DNA from: Cupidesulfovibrio sp000226255
Lineage (GTDB): Bacteria > Desulfobacterota > Desulfovibrionia > Desulfovibrionales > Desulfovibrionaceae
Direction: 5' to 3'
NCBI RefSeq assembly: GCF_003402415.2
Contig: NZ_AP036014.1
Location: 3,348,001-3,412,000 of the forward strand
DNA length: 64,000 nt
The notes beneath the pieces are model-generated. The model did no database searches, was not told where the DNA came from, and saw nothing but the letters and a program-made list of their open reading frames with translations. A program made the translations under genes and the position numbers. Every line of letters begins with the position of its first letter. Within the stretch, counting starts at the first letter, position 1. Shown piece by piece: positions 12,558-20,502 of the stretch.

Positions 12558-14030
12558 ATGCACGCCCGCATCCTGATCATCGACGACGAAGACGGCATCC
12601 GCTTCTCCCTGCGCGGCATCCTGGAAGACGAGGGCTTCGAGGTGCTTGAGGCCCCCAGCGGCGAGGACGGGCTGGCCCTGCTGGCCCGCGAGACCCCGGA
12701 CCTGGTGTTCCTGGACATCTGGATGCCCGGCATGGACGGCCTGGCCGTGCTGGACCAGTTGCACGCCCAGCGCCCCGACCTGCCGGTGATCATGATCTCC
12801 GGCCACGGCACCATCGAAACGGCGGTCAACGCCATCCGCAAGGGCGCGCACGACTTCATCGAAAAGCCCCTGTCGCTGGAAAAGGTGCTCATCGCCGCGC
12901 AGCGGGCCCTGGAATACGGCGACCTGCGCCGCGAGAACGAGGCCCTGCGCGACAGCCTGCCCACCACGCACGCCGACGAGATGAACGGCCGCTCGCCGGT
13001 GATGGAGGCCCTGCGCGGCCAGATCGCGAGGGTGGCCCCCACCGACGCCTGGGTGCTCATCACCGGCGAAAACGGCACCGGCAAGGAACTGGCGGCGCGG
13101 GCCATCCACGCCGGCAGCCGCCGGGCAGGCAGGCCGCTGGTGGCCGTGAACTGTGCGGCCATTCCGGAAGAACTCATCGAAAGCGAACTGTTCGGCCACG
13201 AGAAGGGCGCGTTCACCGGGGCGGACGCGGCCAAGGCGGGCAAGTTCGAGATGGCCCACAAGGGCACCCTGTTCCTGGACGAGATAGGCGACATGAGCCT
13301 GAAGACCCAGGCCAAGATACTGCGCATATTGCAAGAGCAGCAGTTCGAGCGGGTGGGCGGCCACCGCACCATGCGCGTGGACGTGCGGGTCATCGCCGCC
13401 ACCAACAAGAACCTGGAGGACGAGATAGCGGCCGGAACCTTTCGCGAGGACCTCTACTACCGGCTGCGGGTGTTCCCGCTGGTGCTGCCCCCCCTGCGCG
13501 AACGCGAGGGCGACGTGCCCCTGCTCATCGACCTGTTCTCGCAGCGCCTGGCCCGCGACTACGGCGTGCGTCCGGCCGCCTTCGCGCCCGACGCCATGGA
13601 GGCGCTCTCGCGCTATCCGTGGCCCGGCAACGTGCGCGAGTTGCGCAACTTCGTCGAGCGCATGCTTATCCTGCACGCCGGGCTGGAGGTGACGCGGAGC
13701 ATGCTGCCCCCGGAATTCCTGCCCCGCGCGGGCATGGCGGGGGCGCGGGCCGCGTGCGGCGCGGAGGCCGGGCAGCGCGCGGGCATGGGACAGGAGCAGG
13801 GCCACGACGCCTCCGACGGGTCCGACATGACCGGCGCGACGGATTTCGCGGCGCTGCTGGCCACCGGCATGGACCTGAAGGCGGCCCGCGCGGCCTTCGA
13901 GGCGCACTACCTTGCCGCGCGCCTTGCCGAATGCGGCGGCAACGTCACCCGGCTGGCCGAGGCCGTGGGCATCGAGCGCAGCCACCTGTACCGCAAGCTG
14001 AAGGGCTACAACATCCAGACGGCCGACTGA
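12558..14030 (+). CDS. NtrC/NtrX-family sigma-54 response regulator
   Basis: The product has 490 residues. The receiver has phospho-acceptor D53 in LVFLDIWMPGMDG. The AAA+ domain has Walker A GENGTGKEL near residue 171, an intact sigma-54 contact loop GAFTGAD near 218, and a Walker B LFLDEIGD. An Ala/Gly-rich linker leads to a Fis-type helix-turn-helix (GGNVTRLAEAVGIERSHLYR) at the C-terminus. It should activate sigma-54 promoters when phosphorylated. Because an NtrY-like kinase is encoded 2.7 kb upstream on the same strand, the pair probably forms an NtrYX-like system. Target promoters are not visible in this window. Confidence 0.93.
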   Translation: MHARILIIDDEDGIRFSLRGILEDEGFEVLEAPSGEDGLALLARETPDLVFLDIWMPGMDGLAVLDQLHAQRPDLPVIMISGHGTIETAVNAIRKGAHDFIEKPLSLEKVLIAAQRALEYGDLRRENEALRDSLPTTHADEMNGRSPVMEALRGQIARVAPTDAWVLITGENGTGKELAARAIHAGSRRAGRPLVAVNCAAIPEELIESELFGHEKGAFTGADAAKAGKFEMAHKGTLFLDEIGDMSLKTQAKILRILQEQQFERVGGHRTMRVDVRVIAATNKNLEDEIAAGTFREDLYYRLRVFPLVLPPLREREGDVPLLIDLFSQRLARDYGVRPAAFAPDAMEALSRYPWPGNVRELRNFVERMLILHAGLEVTRSMLPPEFLPRAGMAGARAACGAEAGQRAGMGQEQGHDASDGSDMTGATDFAALLATGMDLKAARAAFEAHYLAARLAECGGNVTRLAEAVGIERSHLYRKLKGYNIQTAD

Positions 14031-14129
14031 CGGACGACCACGAACCACTGCCGGGCGATCGCCCACGCGCCCGCCACGGGACCGCCATGGGCCCGGCGCG
14101 CCAAACCGCACGCGGCCACGGGAGGGAAC

Positions 14130-14879
14130 ATGCACACGCTGGTACTTCTGCGTCACGGGCAAAGCGCCTGGAACCTGGAAAACCGCTTCACCGGCTGGAC
14201 CGACGTGGACCTTTCGCCCGAGGGCGAACAGGAGGCCCGCGACGCGGCGCGCCTGATCGCCGACGAAGGGCTGGCCTTCGACGTCTGCCATACCTCGGTG
14301 CTCACCCGGGCCATCCGCACCCTGCACATCGTGCAGCATGAACTGGGGCTGTCCTGGCTGCCGGTGCACAAGCACTGGCGGCTCAACGAACGCCACTACG
14401 GCGCATTGCAGGGCCTGGACAAGGCGGAAACCGCCGCCCGCTTCGGCGAGGACCAGGTGTTCGAGTGGCGGCGCAGCTACGACACACCGCCCCCGCCCCT
14501 GCCCCCCGACGACCCGCGCAACCCGGCTGGCGACGCGCGCTACGCCAGCCTCGCGCCCGACGTGCTGCCCGCCAGCGAAAGCCTGAAGGAGACCGTGGCC
14601 CGCGTTCTGCCCTACTGGCACGACGTCATCGCGCCGCAGGTGCTGGCCGGGCGGCGGGTACTGGTGGCGGCCCACGGCAACAGCCTGCGCGCGCTGGTCA
14701 TGCACCTGGACGGCATGACCCAGGAGGCCATCACCAAATTGAACATCCCCACCGGGCTGCCGCTGGTCTACACCCTGGACCAAAAGCTGCGCCCGCTGGG
14801 CCGCCGCTACCTGGGGGACGCGGCCGTGGCGGAAGCCAAAGCCAGGGCCGTGGCCGCGCAGGGTACGGCGAAAAAATAA
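14130..14879 (+). CDS. gpmA: 2,3-bisphosphoglycerate-dependent phosphoglycerate mutase
   Basis: The product has 249 residues, the normal GpmA length. The catalytic histidine motif LLRHGQSAWNLENRFTGW is at the N-terminus (His9), and the second histidine is in VAAHGNSLRALVMHLDG. It interconverts 3- and 2-phosphoglycerate in glycolysis and gluconeogenesis. A strong GGGAGGG ribosome-binding site precedes the start by 6 bases. The gene is 99 bp after the NtrX-like regulator and could be read from it or from its own promoter; none is obvious. Confidence 0.97.
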   Translation: MHTLVLLRHGQSAWNLENRFTGWTDVDLSPEGEQEARDAARLIADEGLAFDVCHTSVLTRAIRTLHIVQHELGLSWLPVHKHWRLNERHYGALQGLDKAETAARFGEDQVFEWRRSYDTPPPPLPPDDPRNPAGDARYASLAPDVLPASESLKETVARVLPYWHDVIAPQVLAGRRVLVAAHGNSLRALVMHLDGMTQEAITKLNIPTGLPLVYTLDQKLRPLGRRYLGDAAVAEAKARAVAAQGTAKK

Positions 14880-15196
14880 GGGGGCGGCGCGGGTGGCCCC
14901 AGCCACTGCCGAGCGGCGGGGCATGGAGCGGTGGCGCACGGCTCGCCACGTCCCACGGGCCGTGCTATGTCTGCGGGCGGAGCATCACGGGCAGCCCATC
15001 CGCCCCGGCCGGACACTCCCCGATGACGGCGGGCGGACCGTTGCGGGCGACTGGCCGTGAAGGGCTGCGGCATGGGCGGCTGTTCACGTTGACAAGCCCC
15101 GGAGGTATACCTACCGTTCCACACCGCGCCCGGAGCGGATGACACACTCAGAGGCCAGCGCCCTCGGCGGGGGGACGCGCGCCGCAAGGAGCAAGC
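14880..15196. other. Intergenic region, 317 bp, no gene seen
   Basis: No supported gene. It contains the candidate promoter listed separately near 15089 and the ribosome-binding site AAGGAG at the right end. Confidence 0.6.
15089..15117 (+). promoter_or_regulatory. Candidate sigma-70 promoter for the TPR regulator
   Basis: TTGACA (15089-15094), a 17-bp spacer, then TACCGT (15112-15117), about 80 bp before the start of the downstream gene. The -35 box is perfect and the -10 box is weak. Confidence 0.5.
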
Positions 15197-16561
15197 ATGG
15201 CGAGCAACATCAACCTCAAGCTCAAGCAGAAGCAATACGAGAGCACGGTGGTCGAGTTCATCAACGAAAAGAAGGGATGCTTCCTCGTGGTGAGCGACGA
15301 CCAGAACTTCATCTCGCTGTTGCGCAACACGGTGACCAAACATCTCGCCATCACCACCGACGCCATCTCCGTGGTCACCAACACCGACTACATCATCAAG
15401 TCCATCCGCGACGTCTCCATGCGCAAGAAGAACGTGCTGGTGTTCATGGAGCGCATGATCGAAGGCCGTGATACGGGCATTCTGGTCCGGCAGGTCAAGA
15501 ACGCCTACTCGGACGTGAAGATCATCATCCTCACCGGCGAGACGGAGCGGCAGCGCCTGGTGCTGCTGCACGAGATCGGCGCGGACAACTTCATCAGCAA
15601 GCCCATCTCCATCAACACGCTGATCGAAAAGATCGCCTTCACCATCAAGCCGCAGGGCAAGCTGGGCCAGCTCATCGACACCGCCCGCGCCATGGTGCAG
15701 CAGGGGTCGCACGAAAGCGCGCTGAAGGTGTGCCGCAAGATACTGGAACTCAAGCCCAACAGCGCCGCCGGGCTGCTGGTCATGGGCGACGCCTACCAGG
15801 CGCTGGGCAAGATGGACCGCGCCCGCGAATGTTTTGAAGAGGCCAGCCGCAACGCCGACCTGTATCTGGAGCCGCTGAAGAAGCTGGCCGACCTGAACAA
15901 GCAGATCGGCGACAACGAAGCCCAACTGGGCTACCTGGAAAAGCTCGACCGCCTCTCGCCCCTCAACGTGGAGCGCAAGGTGGACATGGGCGAGATACAC
16001 GTGGAGATGGGCAACCAGGAAAGGGCCGAGGAACTGTTCGAGCTGGCCGTCACCCAGGCCACGCGCGAGGCCATGGCCTACATCGGCGACATTTCCGAAC
16101 GCATCGCCAGCATCTACAGCGAGCGCGACCCGGAACGGGCGGAACGCTTCCTGCGCAAGGCGCTGGACGCCAAGGGCGACATGCTGGACCGCAGCGACCT
16201 TGGCACCTTCAACCGCCTGGGCATCGCCCTGCGCAAGCAGGGCAAGTGGCGCGAGGCCACCATAGAATACCAGAAGGCCCTGCGCGTGGCCCCGGACGAC
16301 GAAAACCTGTTCTACAACATGTCCATGGCCTTCGCCGAGGGCAAGGAATTTCGCGAGGCGCGCGCCAACATGCTGAAGGCCATGACCATCAACCCCGACC
16401 TGCCCCGGCGGGACAAGACCATCGCATTCAACATGGGCCTCGTGTTCATGCGGGCGGGCGGACGCGACTACGCCGAACGCTGCCTGCGCGTGGCGCTGGA
16501 ACTGGATCCGGACTTCGACCTCGCCCGCCAGGCCCTGGAACGGCTGGGGCAACAGGACTGA
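15197..16561 (+). CDS. Atypical response regulator with TPR repeats
   Basis: The product has 454 residues. Residues 25-145 form a CheY-like receiver: the acidic pair D34-D35, the conserved threonine in ILTGET (T113) and lysine in ISKP (K135) are kept. At the phospho-acceptor strand the sequence reads VLVFMERM, so the usual aspartate is absent and a glutamate (E85) lies nearby. Residues 160-450 are helical tetratricopeptide repeats, a protein-interaction scaffold. The design suggests a receiver that signals through binding rather than phosphorylation, but the alignment is by eye. The start follows an AAGGAG site. A terminator lies 27 bp downstream. Confidence 0.85.
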   Translation: MASNINLKLKQKQYESTVVEFINEKKGCFLVVSDDQNFISLLRNTVTKHLAITTDAISVVTNTDYIIKSIRDVSMRKKNVLVFMERMIEGRDTGILVRQVKNAYSDVKIIILTGETERQRLVLLHEIGADNFISKPISINTLIEKIAFTIKPQGKLGQLIDTARAMVQQGSHESALKVCRKILELKPNSAAGLLVMGDAYQALGKMDRARECFEEASRNADLYLEPLKKLADLNKQIGDNEAQLGYLEKLDRLSPLNVERKVDMGEIHVEMGNQERAEELFELAVTQATREAMAYIGDISERIASIYSERDPERAERFLRKALDAKGDMLDRSDLGTFNRLGIALRKQGKWREATIEYQKALRVAPDDENLFYNMSMAFAEGKEFREARANMLKAMTINPDLPRRDKTIAFNMGLVFMRAGGRDYAERCLRVALELDPDFDLARQALERLGQQD

Positions 16562-16587
16562 CCCGATTGCGACCAACCCGCCAAATC

Positions 16588-16617
16588 AAAGGGGGCCTGC
16601 ACGGGTCCCCTTTTTTG
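16588..16617 (+). terminator. Rho-independent terminator after TPR regulator
   Basis: AAAGGGGGCC pairs with GGTCCCCTTT across a short loop, followed by TTTTTT. Good stem and T-run, 27 bp after the stop codon. Confidence 0.85.
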
Positions 16618-16621
16618 CTGG

Positions 16622-16650
16622 TTGCAATCCGGACTGCTTTTCCATATGCT
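16622..16650 (+). promoter_or_regulatory. Candidate sigma-70 promoter for DUF39 gene
   Basis: TTGCAA (16622-16627), a 17-bp spacer and TATGCT (16645-16650), directly after the preceding terminator. An AT-rich stretch with two CTGAT repeats (16648-16675) follows and could hold an operator, but no known motif is recognised with confidence. Confidence 0.55.
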
Positions 16651-16703
16651 GATATCCTGATTTATCGAAACGGCGCGACGCGCCACCAATGGAGGTTAGC
16701 AAG

Positions 16704-17876
16704 ATGGCGAGTTTCAAGGTGAACAAGACGATCGCGGAAATCAACGAGCGCATCCGCCAGGGCAAGGCCGTGGTGCTGAATGCCGAGGAGATGACCGAGG
16801 CCGTCCGTCGAATGGGCAAGGAAAAGGCCGCCCGCGAAATCGACGTCGTCACCACCGGGACTTTCTCGCCCATGTGCTCCTCCGGGCTGCTCTTCAACAT
16901 CGGCCAGCAGGATCCGCCCACGCTCAAGACCGCCAAGGTCTGGATGAACGACGTGCCCGCCTACGCGGGGCTTGCCGCCGTGGACTCCTATCTGGGCGCC
17001 ACCGAACCCACCGAGGACGACCCGCTGAACAAGGTCTACCCCGGCCGGTTCAAGTACGGCGGCGGCCACGTCATCGAAGACCTGGTGCGCGGCAAGGCCG
17101 TGCACCTGCGGGCCGAGGCCTACGGAACGGACTGCTACCCGCGCAAGTCGCTGGACAAGAAGGTCACCCTGTCCGAGCTGCCCTACGCGCACCTGCTGAA
17201 CCCGCGCAACTGCTACCAGAACTACAACGCGGCCGTGAACCTGACGAGCCGCATCATCTACACGTACATGGGCCCGCTGAAGCCCAACCTGCGCAACGTC
17301 AACTTCGCCACGGCGGGCCGCATCTCTCCGCTGTTCAACGACCCGCTGTTCCGCACCATTGGCCTTGGCACCCGGATATTCCTGGGCGGCGGCACGGGGT
17401 ACGTCCTTGGGGCGGGCACGCAGCACGTGGCCGCGCCCAAGCGCACCGAACGCGGCCTGCCGCTTTCCCCGGCGGGCACCCTGATGCTGAAGGGCGACCT
17501 GAAGGGCATGAACCCGCGCTTCCTGCGCGGCCTGTCCTTCCTTGGCTACGGCTGCTCGATGGCCGTGGGCGTGGGCATTCCCATCCCCGTCCTGAACGAG
17601 GAAATCGCCTGGTTCACCGGGGTGGACGACAGCGACATCCAGATGCCGGTCAAGGACTACGGGCACGACTACCCCAACTGCCTGCCGCGGGTCATCCAGC
17701 ACGTGACCTACGAAGACCTGAAGAGCGGCGAGGTTGAGATCATGGGCAAGAAGGTGGAAACCGTGCCCATGACCAGCTACCCGCTGTCGCTGGAAGTGGC
17801 CAACACGCTGAAGTCGTGGATCGAAAAGGGCGAATTCCTGCTTACCGAGCCGGTGGAACTGCTGCCCTCGGCGTAA
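16704..17876 (+). CDS. DUF39 homocysteine biosynthesis protein
   Basis: The product has 390 residues of the DUF39/COG1900 family. Members in methanogens and sulfate reducers take part in making homocysteine directly from aspartate semialdehyde and reduced sulfur, replacing the O-acylhomoserine route. Several conserved cysteines are visible, including TFSPMCSSG near residue 55 and LGYGCSMAVGVGIPIPVLNE near residue 280, one of which is expected to carry the sulfur. The methionine 15 bp upstream is rejected because its codon overlaps the ribosome-binding site GGAGGT. The gene stands alone between its own promoter and a terminator. The ferredoxin-type partner seen in some genomes is not adjacent. 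Confidence 0.88.
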   Translation: MASFKVNKTIAEINERIRQGKAVVLNAEEMTEAVRRMGKEKAAREIDVVTTGTFSPMCSSGLLFNIGQQDPPTLKTAKVWMNDVPAYAGLAAVDSYLGATEPTEDDPLNKVYPGRFKYGGGHVIEDLVRGKAVHLRAEAYGTDCYPRKSLDKKVTLSELPYAHLLNPRNCYQNYNAAVNLTSRIIYTYMGPLKPNLRNVNFATAGRISPLFNDPLFRTIGLGTRIFLGGGTGYVLGAGTQHVAAPKRTERGLPLSPAGTLMLKGDLKGMNPRFLRGLSFLGYGCSMAVGVGIPIPVLNEEIAWFTGVDDSDIQMPVKDYGHDYPNCLPRVIQHVTYEDLKSGEVEIMGKKVETVPMTSYPLSLEVANTLKSWIEKGEFLLTEPVELLPSA

Positions 17877-17908
17877 GGATTTCCCCCGAATCACGCACAC
17901 GCACTGAA

Positions 17909-17957
17909 CAACCCGCCGGGCGCGCACCAGCAACGCGCACCCGGCGGGTTTCGTTTT
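17909..17957 (+). terminator. Terminator after DUF39 gene
   Basis: AACCCGCCGGGCGCGC pairs with GCGCACCCGGCGGGTTT around a short loop, followed by CGTTTTT. Confidence 0.85.
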
Positions 17958-18138
17958 TCCGGCAGGACTTGCCGCACGGTGCGAAAGCACTATTTTTTGC
18001 TTTGCTCTAAACACCACCTTCGCCATGGCGTTGCCTGACAGTTTCTCTCCCTGTCCGGAAATCGCCTTTCTTCCTTATACTCCGCGCCGGTCCTCCGGCG
18101 CGGATGGCGGGTGCGGGCAGGATGCGAGGAATTACGAG

Positions 18139-18294
18139 TTTTGCCCGCTGGACAAGGCGACGCGAAGCTTTTTCCGCTCAGATCGGCAGCCGTTAGGCGA
18201 GTGCGCAGCACGAGTCTTACGGATGGCGAAAGCAACGCTGTACTTTTGTACGTGAGCAGGAAAAAATTCGCGACAACGCAGTCCGGCGGCAAAA
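18139..18294. mobile_element. MITE-like repeat, copy 1 (~156 bp)
   Basis: The ends are imperfect inverted repeats: TTTTGCC at 18139 against GGCAAAA ending at 18294, and CGCGAAGCTTTTTCCGCTCA (18161-18180) against a matching inverse at 18253-18272. The centre holds the core CAGCCGTTAGGCGAG (18187-18201) and CTTACGGATGGCG (18216-18228). The same architecture recurs at 25543-25695. It carries no coding capacity, so it is interpreted as a non-autonomous miniature element or a structured dispersed repeat. Confidence 0.7.
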
Positions 18295-18299
18295 GGCGC

Positions 18300-18350
18300 C
18301 AGCCGTTGGGCGAGATTGCGAGCCTTACGGATGGCGTCCGCAACGCGCGG
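18300..18350. repeat. Partial second copy of the MITE-like core
   Basis: CAGCCGTTGGGCGAG (18300-18314), then CTTACGGATGGCG and CAACGCG, repeats the core of the adjacent element without its terminal inverted repeats. It lies just upstream of the LarE-like gene and looks like a truncated or tandemly duplicated copy. Confidence 0.7.
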
Positions 18351-18396
18351 ATTCCGATGCAGGCTGTCCGCGTGCCCCCAGGCCCAGGCACACACC

Positions 18397-19197
18397 ATGA
18401 CCAACACCGCCCTGCCACGCCCCAACACCCTGCCCCCTGCCCTGCTGCATCTGCTGGCCACCATGCCGGACCTCGCCGTGGCCCTTTCCGGCGGGCTGGA
18501 CAGCCGCTTCCTCACCCACGCCGCCTTGCTGGCAGGCTGCCGCGTCACCGCCCTGCACATCACCGGCCCGCACATGCCCCCCCGCGAAACGGAAGAAGCC
18601 CGCCGATGGGCCACTGCGCGCGGGGCCACCTTCGTCACCGTGCCGCTGGATCCGCTGACCATCCCGGCCATCGCGGCGGGCCACCGCGACCGCTGCTACC
18701 ACTGCAAGCACGCCGCCTTCACCGCCCTGCTCGCCAAGGCCACGCCCCTGCCCCTGTGCGACGGCACCAACGCCGACGACCTGACCGCCCACCGACCCGG
18801 CCTGCGCGCCCTGCGCGAACTGGCCGTCCGCTCGCCGCTGGCCGAGGCGGGCCTGTCCAAGGCCGACATTCGCGCCCTGGCCGCGCGTACCGGCATGGAC
18901 CGCCCGGACCAGGCCGCCCGCCCCTGCCTGCTCACCCGGCTGGCCTACGGCATGCCCCCCGACGCGGCCACCCTGGCCCGGCTGGCCGCTGCGGAAAACG
19001 CGCTGGAAGACCTTGGCTTGTGGGACTTTCGCCTGCGGCTTGCGCCAAACGCCCCGCCCCGCCTGCAACTGGGCCCGGCGCACGCGGCGCTTTCCCCGGC
19101 CCGGCGCGACGCCCTGCGCCCCGCCCTTGCCCGACACGGCTTCGGCGATGCCGCCATCGACGCGGACGGCCCGGTGAGCGGCTACTTCGACCGCTGA
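18397..19197 (+). CDS. LarE-like ATP-dependent sulfurtransferase
   Basis: The product has 266 residues. The PP-loop ATP-pyrophosphatase motif SGGLDSRF lies at about residues 29-36, followed by the family signatures RCYHCKH, DGTNADDL and SPLAEAGLSKADIR. The segment RPCLLTRLAYG holds the cysteine position used for sulfur donation in single-cysteine LarE enzymes, which build the nickel-pincer cofactor. No larB or larC is nearby, so the cofactor role is not established. Other PP-loop sulfurtransferase functions remain possible. The start is the methionine before the conserved domain; no good ribosome-binding site is seen. Repeat elements lie immediately upstream. Confidence 0.85.
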   Translation: MTNTALPRPNTLPPALLHLLATMPDLAVALSGGLDSRFLTHAALLAGCRVTALHITGPHMPPRETEEARRWATARGATFVTVPLDPLTIPAIAAGHRDRCYHCKHAAFTALLAKATPLPLCDGTNADDLTAHRPGLRALRELAVRSPLAEAGLSKADIRALAARTGMDRPDQAARPCLLTRLAYGMPPDAATLARLAAAENALEDLGLWDFRLRLAPNAPPRLQLGPAHAALSPARRDALRPALARHGFGDAAIDADGPVSGYFDR

Positions 19198-19396
19198 GCC
19201 CGCCAGCAAACATGACCGGTCAACCGCCGCCCTTCAGGCAGGCAACGGGGGCGACCGCATCTGGACCCGCGCCCGATCGCCCGCCCGCACCCAGGCCTCA
19301 CCCAATCCGCTCCCACCCCTCGTGCGCCACTGGACAAAACCCACGGTTCACGATAGGTGGTCCCTCTTATCTCACGCGATTTCACGGAGGAGTCCC

Positions 19397-19507
19397 ATGG
19401 CCCACAAGAAGATCGAGCGCAAGAAAGAACTGGATCGTCGCCGTCAGCGCCGCGAAAAGCGCCTGAAGCAGCGCGTGCGCGAAGCGAAGGCCGCCGCCAA
19501 GTCCTAA
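19397..19507 (+). CDS. 36-residue highly basic small protein
   Basis: The product is 36 residues, beginning MAHKKIERKKELDRRR and ending AKAAAKS. About half the residues are Lys or Arg, and it should form one basic helix. A strong ribosome-binding site GGAGGAG lies 7 bases before the ATG, far better than any upstream in-frame start, which supports genuine translation. Such peptides can bind RNA or ribosomes, but the function is unknown. The gene stands alone between the LarE-like and FmdB-like genes. Confidence 0.72.
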   Translation: MAHKKIERKKELDRRRQRREKRLKQRVREAKAAAKS

Positions 19508-19875
19508 GGCATTCAGGTTTTTCGTTCCGCCGCAAGAACGCCCCGCGCTTCGCGCAACGTGCCCCCGGTGGCACGTCGCCCGAGGCGCGTGTGCTTCCTG
19601 CGGTACGGAGCGTCCCACGCCACAACGCCACGACGCCGCAGTGCATGCGGCGTTGACAGGGTTCGCGTGACGCTCCATGCAGCAGCCGGAACATATACCT
19701 CGCCATGCATGCAGCACCAGGCAGCGGGCATGGCGGTGACCACGCCCCGCCCGCCGCACGACGCCACACCGTCGTGCATCCGTCCCGTGCTCCATCGCAT
19801 GGCCTTCCCGTTTGACAACGCGTGCGACGCTGTTTAGGCTCGTCCATCACGCGTAGGTTCTGCAAGGAGGGTAGC
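19508..19875. other. Intergenic region, 368 bp
   Basis: No supported gene. A short dyad with ATGCATG-type sequences lies near 19640-19710, and a promoter sits at 19812-19840 (listed). Confidence 0.5.
19812..19840 (+). promoter_or_regulatory. Candidate sigma-70 promoter for FmdB-like gene
   Basis: A perfect TTGACA (19812-19817), a 17-bp spacer and TAGGCT (19835-19840), 35 bp before the start codon. Confidence 0.7.
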
Positions 19876-20241
19876 ATGCCCATCTACGAATATCGTTGCA
19901 GCGACTGCGAGCAGATCTTCGAGGAATGGCTGAAGACCTTCGACGAAGCCCCCCGCTCCTGTCCGGTGTGCGGTGGCCGCGCCGACCGCATCGTGTCTAA
20001 CACCAGTTTCGTGCTCAAGGGCGGCGGCTGGTACGTCACCGACTACGGCAACCGCTCGTCCACCGATTCGCATGCGGGCGCCAGCGCGGAAGCCGCCACC
20101 GGCGACGCCGGGTCCAACGGGAAGGGCGGCTCAGACGCATCTTCCGCCACGGCGGCTCCGGCTTCGGCCGAAGGCCCGGCCAAGTGCACCGCGGCCGCCC
20201 CGTCGGGCGGTTGCGCCGCGGCGACGGCCACAGGTTCGTAG
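19876..20241 (+). CDS. FmdB-type zinc-ribbon protein
   Basis: The product has 121 residues. The N-terminal 50 residues are the FmdB regulatory-domain zinc ribbon: MPIYEYRCSDC at the start and CPVCGG near residue 34 give the CxxC...CxxC zinc site. The remaining 70 residues are low-complexity Ala/Gly/Ser/Thr-rich sequence with two late cysteines. The family is common in anaerobes and its role is poorly defined. The start follows AAGGAGG by 6 bases, and a sigma-70 promoter lies just upstream. Two copies of a terminator hairpin follow the stop. Confidence 0.88.
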   Translation: MPIYEYRCSDCEQIFEEWLKTFDEAPRSCPVCGGRADRIVSNTSFVLKGGGWYVTDYGNRSSTDSHAGASAEAATGDAGSNGKGGSDASSATAAPASAEGPAKCTAAAPSGGCAAATATGS

Positions 20242-20249
20242 CACCCCAG

Positions 20250-20315
20250 GGGCAGCCTAGGCTGCCCCTTTTCATGAATAAACGCAGCCTCGGCTGCCCC
20301 TTTTCATGGACAACC
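20250..20315 (+). terminator. Tandemly duplicated terminator, 32-bp period
   Basis: GGGCAGCCTAGGCTGCCCC followed by TTTT forms a perfect hairpin at 20250-20272. The 32-bp unit starting GCAGCC is repeated at 20252, 20284 and, as a fragment, 20316. The second copy (GCAGCCTCGGCTGCCCCTTTT) keeps the hairpin and T-run, giving two terminators in a row. Confidence 0.85.
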
Positions 20316-20502
20316 GCAGCCCAACGGCGGTCCGCTTTCCACTCCGGGCGGCCCCCCGCCGCATCCCGGCGGCCGCACCGGCCCAGCAGACCTGACGGCC
20401 AACATACGGCCGGGCACGCACCAGGCGCGCAACCAGACATGCGACCGGACCGGCCCACGCCGCCCCGGCAGCCATACGCAACAGACCAGCAAGGAAGCCC
20501 CG

